Shown piece after piece: positions 31,488 to 40,548 of a stretch of 64,000 nt of DNA. Position numbers and translations under genes: made by a program. The number at the start of each line of letters is the position of its first letter. Position 1 is the stretch's first letter. Source of the stretch: Pseudomonadota bacterium (GTDB taxonomy: Bacteria > Myxococcota_A > Polyangia > Polyangiales > Polyangiaceae); assembly GCA_023402175.1 (NCBI GenBank), contig JAEXCN010000353.1, positions 14,244-78,243 on the forward strand, in the 5' to 3' direction. A model generated the notes under the pieces. The model was given only the letters and a program-made list of their open reading frames with translations, did not search any database and was not told the origin of the DNA.

Positions 31488-32486
31488 TCAGGGAAAGAGG
31501 ATCTGCAGGCCCAAGCTGAGCCGCGCCGACACTTTGCCGGGAGAGTGCAGTCGGAGGGCGCCTTCGTCCGTTGCGAGCGAGAACACGGGCGCCTCGATCG
31601 GCAGAACCAGATCGGCGCGAGTGAACAGGCCCAGCCAGCGTGCAGCGTGCGCCTCCAGCTGACCTCCGAGCGTCGGCGTCCACCAGGCCGCGGTCGGCGA
31701 CCAAGGTGTCCGGATGCCGAAAGCTCGAGCACGGACCTGCGTCACCTCGACCCCCACGACCGGGCCGAGCGCGAGCTTCCCGACCGGAACGAGGTACCCG
31801 ACGAAGGCGCCTGCTCCGAGCAACCCGAACGACACGCCGGCCCCGCCACCCAGATGCGTATCCTGCGAAGGCGACACCGTTGCGAGCGCGCCGACACGAA
31901 ACCGGTCGACGTGAGCTCCGAGCAAGACCATCGCACCGACGCTCGCGTCGGGCAGTGGTCCCCATACGACGTCGCCGCCGATCCCGACGGCGAGGTGTAC
32001 CGGCGGCGGCGAGGCGTGGTGCCGATGCGCGGCGGACTCGCGTGTGGCCGGAACCGCGAGCGGGGCAGCGGAGGCAGGCACGGCACCGACTGACGCCTCC
32101 GGCGCCGGCGCGTCGATGCCGTCGACGGCCTTGCTCGGATCGATCGCGAGCGCGACGACGATTGCAAACGCTTCGGCGAGCATCGCGCATCGCTCGGCCG
32201 TGACCGTCCGAACGTCCTCGACGTCACCCGTGCGCACGGCCATGACGAGGCGGTATCGACCGTCAGGCGTGGGCTCGACGGTCCCTTTGGCTTCGACGTT
32301 CGTTGGCTCGTCCAGCGGGCCGCCGAGGATCTGCGCGATACGGCGGCGAACGCTCTGCGCCCCCGGACACGCGTCGGGGACGTCCCACGCGAGCTCGACG
32401 GCGATGGGTGATGACGTATCCGCGTTGGCAAGGCGCGCCGTGCTCACCATCGCGACCACCGCGAGGGCTGGCCACGCCTTCGTCAC
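31488..32486 (-). CDS. Cassette C gene 1: exported protein with two-Cys N-terminal domain and probable beta-barrel
   Basis: A 332-residue product with GTG start at 32484-32486 and a signal peptide cleaved near R-L-A-N-A-D. The two-Cys domain follows (V-P-D-A-C-P-G ... T-A-E-R-C-A-M-L), with the same alternation as in B (P-E-G-C-P-S), then a Pro/Ala/His linker and glycine-rich strands (G-I-G-G-D-V-V-W-G, G-G-G-A-G-V-S-F-G-L-L-G-A-G) ending S-L-G-L-Q-I-L-F-P, a barrel-like C-terminus with terminal aromatic residue. It is homologous to the genes at 11078 and 12364. It is the first gene of cassette C, divergent from the peptidase at 32625, so the 138-base spacer 32487-32624 should hold promoters for both. 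Confidence 0.72.
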   Translation of the reverse strand: MTKAWPALAVVAMVSTARLANADTSSPIAVELAWDVPDACPGAQSVRRRIAQILGGPLDEPTNVEAKGTVEPTPDGRYRLVMAVRTGDVEDVRTVTAERCAMLAEAFAIVVALAIDPSKAVDGIDAPAPEASVGAVPASAAPLAVPATRESAAHRHHASPPPVHLAVGIGGDVVWGPLPDASVGAMVLLGAHVDRFRVGALATVSPSQDTHLGGGAGVSFGLLGAGAFVGYLVPVGKLALGPVVGVEVTQVRARAFGIRTPWSPTAAWWTPTLGGQLEAHAARWLGLFTRADLVLPIEAPVFSLATDEGALRLHSPGKVSARLSLGLQILFP

Positions 32487-32624
32487 GGCCCGATGCTAAC
32501 GCACCTTCCTCGGCGAGCACACTGCGCGATGACCTGCACGAGCTTGGCGGCGGGGGCCGCCGCGTGCTGACGGAACCCACGGCCCGGAGTAGCATCGCGA
32601 CGCCCTCATGAAGCGTGAATACCG

Positions 32625-35558
32625 ATGAAGCGCGCCCCTTTGACGCTCGTCCTTGGCAGCTCCGGCCTCGCAGCTCTCCTCGTCGCCGCGTGCGGGAGCG
32701 ATCCGCCGAGCCCGAAGACGCCCGAAGCCAAGCCTGCCGTCGCGCTTCCTCCGGTGACGGCCCTCCCGGAAGAGACGCACCTCACGAACCTGAAGCAGGT
32801 GACCGTCTCCGGCGAGAACGCTGAGGCGTACTGGGCGTGGAACGGTCGCGAGCTCGTGCTCCAGTCGCGCACCGGAGACAACGATTGCGATCGCATCTAT
32901 CGGATGCCGCTCACGAGCGTCTTCGGAGCCACTGGCTCGCACGAGACGCTGCCGTCTCTCGTGCCGGTTTCGAGCGGCAAGGGCGCGACGACGTGCTCGT
33001 ACTTCATGCCCGGCGATCAGAAGGTCGTCTACGCGTCGACGCACCTCGGCGGCGATGCGTGCCCGCCGAAGCCCGATCACAGTCAGGGCTACGTCTGGGC
33101 GCTCTACGACTCGTACGACATCTTCAAGGCCGACGCCGACGGCAAGAACGTCGTCCGCCTCACCGACACGAAGGGGTACGACGCGGAGGCGACGGTCTGC
33201 GGAAAAGACGGCTCGATCGTGTTCACGAGCCTCCGCGACGGCGACATCGATCTCTATCGGATGGACGCCGACGGCAAGAACGTGAAGCGCCTGACGAACA
33301 CGCCCGGGTACGACGGCGGCGCGTTCTTCAACGCGGACTGCTCCAAGATCGTCTGGCGCGCATCGCGACCGAAGGCTGGGAAGCAGCTCGACGACTACAA
33401 GCGCCTTCTCGCGCAGAGCCCGCCGCTCGTGCGTCCGTCGAAGCTCGAGCTCTACATCGCGAACGCCGACGGGAGCGACGCGCAGCAGATCACGTACCTC
33501 GACGCGGCGTCGTTCGCGCCGTATTGGCATCCGTCGCAGCGGCGCATCCTCTTCTCGACGAACCATGGCGATCCGAAGGGACGCGAGTTCGACATCTGGG
33601 CGGTGAACGTCGACGGAAGCGCCCTCGAGCGGATCACCTATGCGGGGGGCTTCGACGGCTTCCCGATGTTCTCACCCGACGGAAAGCTCCTCGCGTTCTC
33701 CTCGAACCGCGCGACGGCTCCAGGCAAGCACGACACGAACGTCTTCATCGCGTCGTGGGTCGAAGGAAGCGCAGAGCCGCAGATCGTCGAGACCGGCGCG
33801 GACCGCATCAAGAAGGACGTCCGCTGGCTCGCCGATCCCGCACGCGAAGGTCGGGGCATCGGTCTTCCCGGGCTCGAGGCGTCGGGGAAGTACATCGAGG
33901 ATCGACTGAAGGAGCTGGGGCTGCAGCCCGCGGGTGACGACAGCGGCTTCCGCCAGCCGTTCCCCGTCGTCACGAGCCTGAAGCAGGAGGAAGCGACGAC
34001 CATCGAGATCGGCGGCAAGCCGCTCGCGAAGGAGGACTACGTCGTCCTCGGCTACTCGCCGCAGAAGGCGAACATCACGGGCGATCTCGTCTTCGCCGAC
34101 TACGGCATCGTCGCGAAGGATCTCGGTCGCGACGACTACGAGAAGCTCGACGTGAAGAAGAAGATCGTCGTCGTGCGCCGCTTCGTGCCCGAGGACGGGA
34201 AGTTCGCCACCCCCGACGCGCAGCGACGTTACGGGGACATCCGGCGGAAGGCGTTCTGGGCACGCGAGAAGGGCGCGGCAGGTCTGATCGTCGTCGACGA
34301 TCCCGCACCGCCGGCGAGCAAACCTACGGACTGGAAGAGTCCCGAGGAGGCGAAGCTCCCGACGCTGCAGCCAGAAGGCTACTCGGACGCGGGCGTGCCG
34401 GTCGTCGTCGTCAAGCGCGCGGTCGGGCGCGGCCTCATCGAGAAGCTCGAGAAGAAGCAGCCCGCGCGCGCGAAGGTCTCGATCGCGCTGTCGCCCGTGA
34501 GCTCGCAGGCGTTCAATGTCGCCGGGAAGATCGTCGCGGAGCCGAAGGACGGGAAGAAGCTCCCGGGCGTGATCGTCATCGGAGCGCACTACGATCACCT
34601 CGGACGCGGCGGCCAGCATTCGCTCGCGCCTCACGCCGACGAGGCGCATCTCGGCGCGGACGACAACGCTTCGGGGGCCGCGACGCTCCTCGAGGTCGCG
34701 CGCGAGCTCGCGAGCAAGAAGAGCGAGCTACGACGTGACGTGATCGTCGTCGCGTTCTCGGGCGAGGAGTCGGGCGTGCTCGGCTCCGCGCACTTCGTCC
34801 ACAAGTGGATCGCCGCAGACAAGGCGAGCAAGCCCAAGCCCGGAGCGAAGGACGGCAAGGCGCCCGGCGACAAGACCACCGGCATCTACGCGATGCTGAA
34901 CATGGACATGGTCGGTCGCATGCGCGACAACAAGCTCCAGATCCTCGGCGCCGAGACAGCTTCCGAGTGGCAGGAGCTGATCGGGAGCGCGTGCGACGCG
35001 AACCGCGTGTCGTGCGCGGGTAGCGGAGACGGGTACGGGCCGAGCGATCAGATCAACTTCTTCTCCGCGGGCGTCCCGGTGCTCCACTTCTTCACGGGCA
35101 CGCACGGCGACTATCACAAGCCCTCGGACACCGCGGACAAGATCAACGCCGGCGGTGCGATGCAGACCGGGAAGATCTGCGCCTCGATCGCGCTCGCCAC
35201 CGCGCAGCGCGAAGCGCCGCTGACGTTCAAGTCGGACGCTCGAGGACCCGCGCCGCACGGCGACATGCGGAGCTTCAATGCGTCGCTCGGAACGATTCCG
35301 GACTACGGCGGCCCGGGGGCAGGGAAGAAGGGCGTGCTCCTCTCGGGCGTTCGTCAGGGCGGCGCCGCGGAGAAGGCCGGGATGCGAAAGGGCGACATCC
35401 TGGTGCGCCTCGGCAAGAGCGAGATTGCGAGCGTCGAGGACCTCATGTTCGTCCTGAACGGCAGCAAGCCGGGCGAGACCGTGCCTGCCGTCGTCATCCG
35501 CGACGGCAAGGAAGTGAAGCTCGAGGTCACGTTCCAGGAGAGCCAGCGCCCGAAATGA
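32625..35558 (+). CDS. Lipoprotein M28-family metallopeptidase with N-terminal TolB-like propeller and C-terminal PDZ
   Basis: A 977-residue exported enzyme (lipobox L-V-A-A-C-G-S). Residues about 50-370 are TolB/PD40-type blades (F-S-P-D-G-K-L-L-A-F-S-S-N-R; D-I-D-L-Y-R-M-D-A-D-G). About 400-620 includes a PA-like insert (A-R-E-K-G-A-A-G-L-I-V-V-D-D). About 640-850 is the zinc peptidase: A-H-Y-D-H-L near 654, G-A-D-D-N-A-S-G near 678, S-G-E-E-S-G near 712, N-M-D-M-V-G near 758 and Y-H-K-P-S-D near 829 supply the expected metal and catalytic residues. About 895-970 is a PDZ domain (G-M-R-K-G-D-I-L-V-R-L-G). M28 enzymes are aminopeptidases; this one likely acts on exported or prey-derived peptides. 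It stands alone, divergent from cassette C. Confidence 0.9.
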   Translation: MKRAPLTLVLGSSGLAALLVAACGSDPPSPKTPEAKPAVALPPVTALPEETHLTNLKQVTVSGENAEAYWAWNGRELVLQSRTGDNDCDRIYRMPLTSVFGATGSHETLPSLVPVSSGKGATTCSYFMPGDQKVVYASTHLGGDACPPKPDHSQGYVWALYDSYDIFKADADGKNVVRLTDTKGYDAEATVCGKDGSIVFTSLRDGDIDLYRMDADGKNVKRLTNTPGYDGGAFFNADCSKIVWRASRPKAGKQLDDYKRLLAQSPPLVRPSKLELYIANADGSDAQQITYLDAASFAPYWHPSQRRILFSTNHGDPKGREFDIWAVNVDGSALERITYAGGFDGFPMFSPDGKLLAFSSNRATAPGKHDTNVFIASWVEGSAEPQIVETGADRIKKDVRWLADPAREGRGIGLPGLEASGKYIEDRLKELGLQPAGDDSGFRQPFPVVTSLKQEEATTIEIGGKPLAKEDYVVLGYSPQKANITGDLVFADYGIVAKDLGRDDYEKLDVKKKIVVVRRFVPEDGKFATPDAQRRYGDIRRKAFWAREKGAAGLIVVDDPAPPASKPTDWKSPEEAKLPTLQPEGYSDAGVPVVVVKRAVGRGLIEKLEKKQPARAKVSIALSPVSSQAFNVAGKIVAEPKDGKKLPGVIVIGAHYDHLGRGGQHSLAPHADEAHLGADDNASGAATLLEVARELASKKSELRRDVIVVAFSGEESGVLGSAHFVHKWIAADKASKPKPGAKDGKAPGDKTTGIYAMLNMDMVGRMRDNKLQILGAETASEWQELIGSACDANRVSCAGSGDGYGPSDQINFFSAGVPVLHFFTGTHGDYHKPSDTADKINAGGAMQTGKICASIALATAQREAPLTFKSDARGPAPHGDMRSFNASLGTIPDYGGPGAGKKGVLLSGVRQGGAAEKAGMRKGDILVRLGKSEIASVEDLMFVLNGSKPGETVPAVVIRDGKEVKLEVTFQESQRPK

Positions 35559-35566
35559 CGAACGGA

Positions 35567-35601
35567 GCGGGCCCGTGCTCCTCGATGGAGAACGGGCCCG
35601 T
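35567..35601. terminator. Candidate bidirectional terminator hairpin
   Basis: CGGGCCCG at 35568-35575 and again at 35593-35600 can pair across a 17-base loop between two convergent genes (stops at 35558 and 35622). No U-tract follows in either direction, so termination efficiency is uncertain. Confidence 0.45.
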
Positions 35602-35621
35602 CGTGAGAAGCTCTCGAGCGA

Positions 35622-37358
35622 TCAGAACGCGAGGCGCTTCGACACCGTCTCGTTCGCCTTGATCACCACGGTCGTCGTCTGACGAACGTTGTCTTGAGGG
35701 TTCTCGAGTGTGAGGACGTGCGTGCCCGCCGAGAGCGGCACACGGACGAGCGGCGTGTTGCCGAGCACGCGCCCGTTCTCGCTCACGCGTGTCCACGGGT
35801 ACGTGTCGATCGTGAGGAAGCCCTGCTCGGCCTCGGGCGCAGGTGCCGTGGCGGCCGGCGTCGGCGCCGACGTGGGCTGCGGAGCGGGCGCTGGCGGAGT
35901 CGGGCTCGGCGCCCATCGCTGGTGCGCGACGGGTGGCGGCGCAGCGGGAGCGGCGGCGATCTTCGGCGCGGCGTTGTCCGTCTTGGGCGCCTCCGCTTTC
36001 GCCTTGTTCTCGTCTTTCGCCTCGGCCGGCGTCGGCTCCGGCGACGTCGCCTTGGCCTCGGCCTTCGCTTCGGGCGCCTTGATCTCGGCGACGGCCGGCG
36101 CTGCCGATCCCGTGGTCTTGCTCGACCGATTCGACACGACGAGACCGGTGAGCCCGCCGACCGCGAGCAGCAGCACGAGCAACGCCGCGACGAGGGCGTT
36201 CACCGTCTTCTTCGAAGGCGCCGCCGTCGTCAGCGACGACTCCTCCCTCGCCTGGACGACGCCGTGCGGGGTGAACGACGAAGTCGGCGCCGACCTCGGC
36301 GCGGATTGTCCCGACGGCATCGAGCGCTCCGACCCCTCGTCCATCACTGGCAGATCGGGTGTGCTCATCCGGAGATCGCCGGAGTCGTCTGCGGCGGTCG
36401 CTGCAAGCCGCTCGCGGACGATGGTCGCGATCTCCTCACGCTTCTTTGCGAACGTCTCGTTGACGAGCGCGCCGATCTCGTCGATGCGAGTGTCGCCGTC
36501 GCGATTCGCGAACGCGAGGAGCGCGTCGCGCATCGCCTGCGCGGTCTGATAGCGATCGTCCGGCTCGCGCGCGAGCGCCTTGTGAACGATGGCGTCGAGC
36601 TCGGGGTCCACGTCCGGAACGACGGACGAGAGCCGTTCAGGATCCTGCTTCAGGACGTTCACGAGCTGCTCGACCATGTTCGTTCCGGCGACCATCTTCC
36701 GCGCCGCGACGAGCTCCCAGAGCACGACGCCGATGGCGTAGATGTCCGCGCGGCGATCGAGCTTGCTGTTGTTCAGCACCTGCTCCGGCGCCATGTACCG
36801 GGCCTTGCCCTTGAGCGTGCCCGCGCGTGTCTCGGTCGAGCGGGTCGACGCCATCGCGACGCCGAAGTCGACGAGCTTGATGGCGCCGTCGTACCCGAGC
36901 AGGATGTTCTGCGGGCTGACGTCACGGTGAACGATGTTGAGCTTCTCGCCCGCGAGGCTCTTCAGCTCGTGGGCGTAGTGCAGGCCGGAGAGGACCTCGC
37001 TCATGACGAGCGCACACTGCGCCGGCGTCAGCGCCTTGCGCGCACGCGAGAGCTCTCGCTGCACCTTGTTGAGCGACTGCCCCTCGATGTACTCCATCAC
37101 GAGGTAGAGCGCGCCGTTCTCCTCGTACGCGTCATGCGTGTGCACGACGTTCGAGTGATTGAGCAGCATGGCGAGCTTGGCCTCGTCCCAAAACATGCCC
37201 TTGAAGTGCGCGACCTCTTCGGGGTCGTCCCCGATGTCTGGTCGCAGCCGCTTGATGACCGCGAGCTTCTCGAGGCCCGCAGTCGTTCGGGAGACGGCCA
37301 GATAGACATCGGCCATGCCTCCGCTACCGAGCTTCACCAGGGGACGATATCTGCTCAT
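35622..37358 (-). CDS. Membrane Ser/Thr protein kinase with PEGA-type C-terminal domain
   Basis: A 578-residue Hanks-type kinase. The Gly loop G-S-G-G-M-A-D-V lies at about 11-18, the ATP Lys at 36, the catalytic H-R-D-V-S-P-Q-N at 144-151 and D-F-G at 164-166, with A-P-E after the activation segment; all key residues are present. A charged juxtamembrane region and one helix (A-L-V-A-A-L-L-V-L-L-L-A-V-G-G-L) are followed by a Pro/Ala/Lys linker and a C-terminal PEGA-like domain of about 66 residues (L-T-I-D-T-Y-P-W-T-R-V ... P-L-V-R-V-P-L). That tail is nearly the same as in the kinase at 40549. The ATG at 37356-37358 was preferred over one nine codons upstream because it abuts the kinase fold. 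Confidence 0.92.
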   Translation of the reverse strand: MSRYRPLVKLGSGGMADVYLAVSRTTAGLEKLAVIKRLRPDIGDDPEEVAHFKGMFWDEAKLAMLLNHSNVVHTHDAYEENGALYLVMEYIEGQSLNKVQRELSRARKALTPAQCALVMSEVLSGLHYAHELKSLAGEKLNIVHRDVSPQNILLGYDGAIKLVDFGVAMASTRSTETRAGTLKGKARYMAPEQVLNNSKLDRRADIYAIGVVLWELVAARKMVAGTNMVEQLVNVLKQDPERLSSVVPDVDPELDAIVHKALAREPDDRYQTAQAMRDALLAFANRDGDTRIDEIGALVNETFAKKREEIATIVRERLAATAADDSGDLRMSTPDLPVMDEGSERSMPSGQSAPRSAPTSSFTPHGVVQAREESSLTTAAPSKKTVNALVAALLVLLLAVGGLTGLVVSNRSSKTTGSAAPAVAEIKAPEAKAEAKATSPEPTPAEAKDENKAKAEAPKTDNAAPKIAAAPAAPPPVAHQRWAPSPTPPAPAPQPTSAPTPAATAPAPEAEQGFLTIDTYPWTRVSENGRVLGNTPLVRVPLSAGTHVLTLENPQDNVRQTTTVVIKANETVSKRLAF

Positions 37359-37488
37359 GGTGGGTGCCTTGTTCGACCGCTTCAAACGGCCGACTCAGTG
37401 CAATCCTTCAATTGTTAGCGTTGGCCGAAAGACAACGTCAAGACGTCGACAGAGGACGTAAGAAGCTCTCTGGTTCCTCCTCTGGATT

Positions 37489-37512
37489 CTCCTTTGGTGT
37501 CTCCTTTGGTGT
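37489..37512. repeat. Two tandem 12-bp repeats in the 37359-37636 intergenic region
   Basis: TCTCCTTTGGTG occurs twice in direct tandem (37489-37500 and 37501-37512), inside a pyrimidine-rich run of CTCTGG/TCTCC words from about 37468. The 278-base gap between two kinase genes otherwise shows no gene I can support. The repeats lie upstream of the kinase that starts at 37358 and could belong to its leader. Confidence 0.4.
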
Positions 37513-37636
37513 CTGTGTGGGGGCCTCTCGGCTCGTCTTGGGCGTCCTCTCGGGGATGGGGCATCGGGAGCAGACGCTCGGCCTGAAAATACGGCTCCGC
37601 GTGGAAACGCGTACTCGAGCTCGGGGTAGGAGCGCA

Positions 37637-39115
37637 TCACGCCTTTCGTGCGGGAGAGGAAGGAGGACGTTGTGAGATGGGCGTGTTGTTTTTGGCGGCT
37701 TCGAATGCTTCGCGCAGCTCGGCCGGCGCCGCCACGACGCTGATGCTCGCAATGCCGTTCGTCTTCAGCGTGCTCTTCAGCCGTTTGAGCACGCTCTTTT
37801 CGTATGTCGAACGGTCGACGAACGGCTTCGACGTCCGCCGCTGCGCGTGCATCATCGCGACGTAGTCGAATGCGCGAATCTCCGACGAGCCTTTGCTGAA
37901 GCTCACCGAGCCGATCACGATCGCTCCGTACGTCGGGTCACGAGGGACGAGGACGAGGGGATGGCTCGCTTGCTCCGTAGGTCGCAGCTCGACGACGTAC
38001 CCGGCCGCGCCGAACGGCTCTGCGCCGAAGGCTTCGGCGAGCGTCCGCGCCAGCACCTGCGCTCGCGGATCGATCGCGCGAACGCGCGTCGGGATCTCGG
38101 CGGTCTGATCCGGAGGGGGCTGCGTCGAGATCGTGTTCGCCGGCGGGATCGTCGTCGGTATGGAGAGAAGTGGCGGCGGCAACGTCGGCGGAAGCGGGAA
38201 GTCCGGCGGTCGCTGCGAGCGGATGATCGACGGAACGAACTGCTCGGTCGTCGACGGCTCGTCGAACGGCTCGGTCGAGTCGTAAGCGCCGACGTTGAGC
38301 GAGATGGAGATCGAGTTCGTACGCGCGAACGCTTCGATCGCCGCGGTCGCGATCGGCATCGAAGGGAACCGCTTCGCCGGATCGAGCGCCATCATCCGAT
38401 CGATCGCGGCGGCGACCGTCGGATCGACACTCGGCGCGACTACGCGCAGCGGCTGGCGCTTTCCGTTGCGCGCCTCGGGGTGGACCATCGCAAGCAGCTC
38501 GTACGCGGTGACGCCGTACGAGTACTGATCCGAGCGCGCATCCGCTTCGCGGCCCTCGCGCTGCTCCGGCGCCATGTAGCGTGGCGTTCCGAGCAGCTGC
38601 CCGACCTTCGTCGTGAAGTCCTCGTGGTCGTCGTCGACGGGCTTTGCGAGGCCGAAGTCGAGCACCTTCGGCACGCCCTCGCTCGTGATCATGATGTTGC
38701 CCGGCTTGACGTCACGATGGACGATCCCTGCGTCGTGAGCGGCCGAGAGTCCGCGGCTGATGCCTGCGAGCCAGTCGAGCTTCACCTCGAGAGGGATGCT
38801 CGGATCGGAGATGAACGAGCGCAGCGTCGTTCCGCGCACGAGCTCCATCACGAGGAAGAGCGTTCCGCGGACCTCGCCGAGATCGTGAATCGCGACGGTG
38901 TTCGGGTGATGGAGCGACGCGGCCACGCGCGCTTCGCGAAGAAAGCGTGCAGCCGCGGCTTCCCAGTCGCTCGTTCGATCTCGGCGGATGATCTTGATCG
39001 CGACGTGCCGGAGCAATCGCGTATCGAGCGCGCGATAGACTTCGCCCAGTCCACCGAGCCCGATTCGCTCCTCGATGGTGTAGCGCTCGAATGTCTCGCC
39101 CGCGACGAGGGGCAC
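37637..39115 (-). CDS. Soluble Ser/Thr protein kinase with unassigned C-terminal domain
   Basis: A 492-residue Hanks-type kinase, GTG start at 39113-39115. The Gly loop G-L-G-G-L-G-E-V lies at 19-26, the ATP Lys at 41, H-R-D-V-K-P-G-N from 133, then D-F-G-L and a canonical A-P-E-Q. After the kinase (to about 275) comes a Pro-rich linker (P-P-T-L-P-P-P-L-L), but no transmembrane helix and no PEGA domain. The last 150 residues form a compact mixed domain (Y-V-V-E-L-R-P-T, Y-G-A-I-V-I-G-S-V-S-F, V-L-K-R-L-K-S-T-L-K) that I do not recognise. It differs in architecture from the two neighbouring kinases and may be a cytoplasmic partner. Confidence 0.88.
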   Translation of the reverse strand: MPLVAGETFERYTIEERIGLGGLGEVYRALDTRLLRHVAIKIIRRDRTSDWEAAAARFLREARVAASLHHPNTVAIHDLGEVRGTLFLVMELVRGTTLRSFISDPSIPLEVKLDWLAGISRGLSAAHDAGIVHRDVKPGNIMITSEGVPKVLDFGLAKPVDDDHEDFTTKVGQLLGTPRYMAPEQREGREADARSDQYSYGVTAYELLAMVHPEARNGKRQPLRVVAPSVDPTVAAAIDRMMALDPAKRFPSMPIATAAIEAFARTNSISISLNVGAYDSTEPFDEPSTTEQFVPSIIRSQRPPDFPLPPTLPPPLLSIPTTIPPANTISTQPPPDQTAEIPTRVRAIDPRAQVLARTLAEAFGAEPFGAAGYVVELRPTEQASHPLVLVPRDPTYGAIVIGSVSFSKGSSEIRAFDYVAMMHAQRRTSKPFVDRSTYEKSVLKRLKSTLKTNGIASISVVAAPAELREAFEAAKNNTPISQRPPSSPARKA

Positions 39116-39161
39116 GATAGGATTCTATCTCAAACGAACAGCCGCGGGCGGGATGGCGATC

Positions 39162-40040
39162 TCATTCGCAGCGAACGTTCCCACACGAGGCGCCGAACGC
39201 CGTACGCCCCGTCGTCGACGGTGTGAACTCGGTCGGCCGCAGGAGGAAATAGCCGCCGACGGCCGCGCCCGCGAGGACGACGCCGGTTGCGACGAAGAAC
39301 AGGCCGCTCCCGAAGAACGACTTCTTCTCATCGGTGACGCCGCCGCCGCGATTCGCGGGCTCGTTCACGATGACCGTCTTCGGTCCGTCGGGCGTACCCT
39401 CCTCGAAGACGGCATTGTCTTTCGCATCCATTGCCCGGACCCAGTAATCGAGGCGTCCAGCGCCATTCGGGTTCGCCAGGACGTCGACGCTGCGGGTGCC
39501 TGGGTCGACCGTCACGTTGGTGTAGTCACGCGCCGGGGCCCAGCGGTAGCCGACCGCGATCCGCTTGATGTTGTTCATCGGGTCGACGGTCGCTACGCGG
39601 ATTTGGCCACTCTGGCCGTATTGCATCACGGCCTGGACCTCCATCGAGGGCCGCCGGCCCTGCGCTTGCCAGTAGCCGCGGGCTTCGGCGAACGGCTCCG
39701 CGAATCTCGGTCCGAGCTTCGAGTCGACCTTGAACTCGGGATCGTACCCGAGGAGCAAGATGAAGTACTCCTTCGCTTTGTCGGCGTGGCCCAGAGCCGC
39801 GTGCGAGAGAGCTGCGACGCGCGTCGCTCGCACGAGCATGTCGTGATTGAGCCCGCGCTGCGAAAGGACGTCGTCGGCCTTGGTCGAGGCCGCGGGGTAG
39901 TCGAGCGCGGCGTACGAGTTCTCCGCGGATGCGAGGTCGCCTTCGGGCGATGCGAAGGCGAGGCTCGGAGCTGCGAGCACGGTGGCGATGGCGACGACGG
40001 AGCAGAACTTTCGAAGGGATCGCATCGTTTTCCTCGTCAT
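39162..40040 (-). CDS. Exported TPR-containing protein with C-terminal membrane anchor
   Basis: 292 residues: a cleavable signal peptide ending S-L-A-F-A, then about 90 residues of helical TPR-like sequence (A-E-N-S-Y-A-A-L-D-Y-P-A-A ... A-A-L-G-H-A-D-K-A-K-E-Y-F), then a beta-rich part (I-R-V-A-T-V-D-P; L-D-Y-W-V-R-A-M-D-A-K-D) and a C-terminal hydrophobic helix (G-L-F-F-V-A-T-G-V-V-L-A-G-A-A-V-G-G-Y-F). The start ATG at 40038-40040 overlaps the preceding lipoprotein stop by one base (TGATG). The layout resembles the TPR/fibronectin-like accessory proteins that accompany PEGA kinases in myxobacteria; a structural or sensing role next to the kinases is likely but unproven. Confidence 0.7.
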   Translation of the reverse strand: MTRKTMRSLRKFCSVVAIATVLAAPSLAFASPEGDLASAENSYAALDYPAASTKADDVLSQRGLNHDMLVRATRVAALSHAALGHADKAKEYFILLLGYDPEFKVDSKLGPRFAEPFAEARGYWQAQGRRPSMEVQAVMQYGQSGQIRVATVDPMNNIKRIAVGYRWAPARDYTNVTVDPGTRSVDVLANPNGAGRLDYWVRAMDAKDNAVFEEGTPDGPKTVIVNEPANRGGGVTDEKKSFFGSGLFFVATGVVLAGAAVGGYFLLRPTEFTPSTTGRTAFGASCGNVRCE

Positions 40041-40528
40041 CAACGGCACGCGCCGCTGCACTTGTCGGAGAGCTTTGCGCACTGCGGGGGATTGAGCTTC
40101 TGGCGGTCGTCGATGAACGAGACGGTGATGTCGATCGCACGCGTCTCGCCATAGGCATGCTGCTGCGTGCATCCAGCGAACACGTCCTTGCCGCCGATCT
40201 GGCCAATGGCGAGCATCGTGTAATCCTTCTTCAGATCGAGCTGGACGGTGTTCGACTCGTTGTTCTGAAGCTGACAAGGTGTGATCGACGGCGTCTCCGT
40301 GATGCGCGGCGGAAGCGGCTGCTCGGTCTGCCGGAGGCGAACGAGATCGTTGCAGCTGAGAAGGCCGTCGAAGACGAAGACCTTCACGCTGTCCGTTGCG
40401 ACTGCTGCGGCCGTCGATTGGAAATCGATCTGAATGGCGACCTCGGGCGGTGTCGCTTCCTCTTCCTTCGCACACGCGGCGAGAGCGAGCGGGGTGACGA
40501 TGAGACAGACGATGTGTCGCAGGTTCAT
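40040..40528 (-). CDS. Small lipoprotein of unknown function
   Basis: A 162-residue lipoprotein (L-A-A-C-A-K lipobox) with a beta-rich body (V-A-I-Q-I-D-F, V-K-V-F-V-F-D, Y-T-M-L-A-I-G-Q-I-G-G) and four to five Cys in the mature part, including a terminal C-S-G-A-C-R. I do not recognise a family. It lies 20 bases after the kinase that ends at 40549 and is coupled to the TPR protein (TGATG), so the three genes 40549, 40040 and 39162 form one minus-strand operon, kinase first. It may be the envelope partner of that kinase. Confidence 0.72.
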   Translation of the reverse strand: MNLRHIVCLIVTPLALAACAKEEEATPPEVAIQIDFQSTAAAVATDSVKVFVFDGLLSCNDLVRLRQTEQPLPPRITETPSITPCQLQNNESNTVQLDLKKDYTMLAIGQIGGKDVFAGCTQQHAYGETRAIDITVSFIDDRQKLNPPQCAKLSDKCSGACR

Positions 40529-40548
40529 GTTCGACCTTTGCGGCTTGC

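Noticed and set aside
2662..32486. Mobile element carrying the cassettes
   Set aside because: No transposase, integrase, flanking direct repeats or tRNA site was seen at either end, and GC content is that of the rest of the window.
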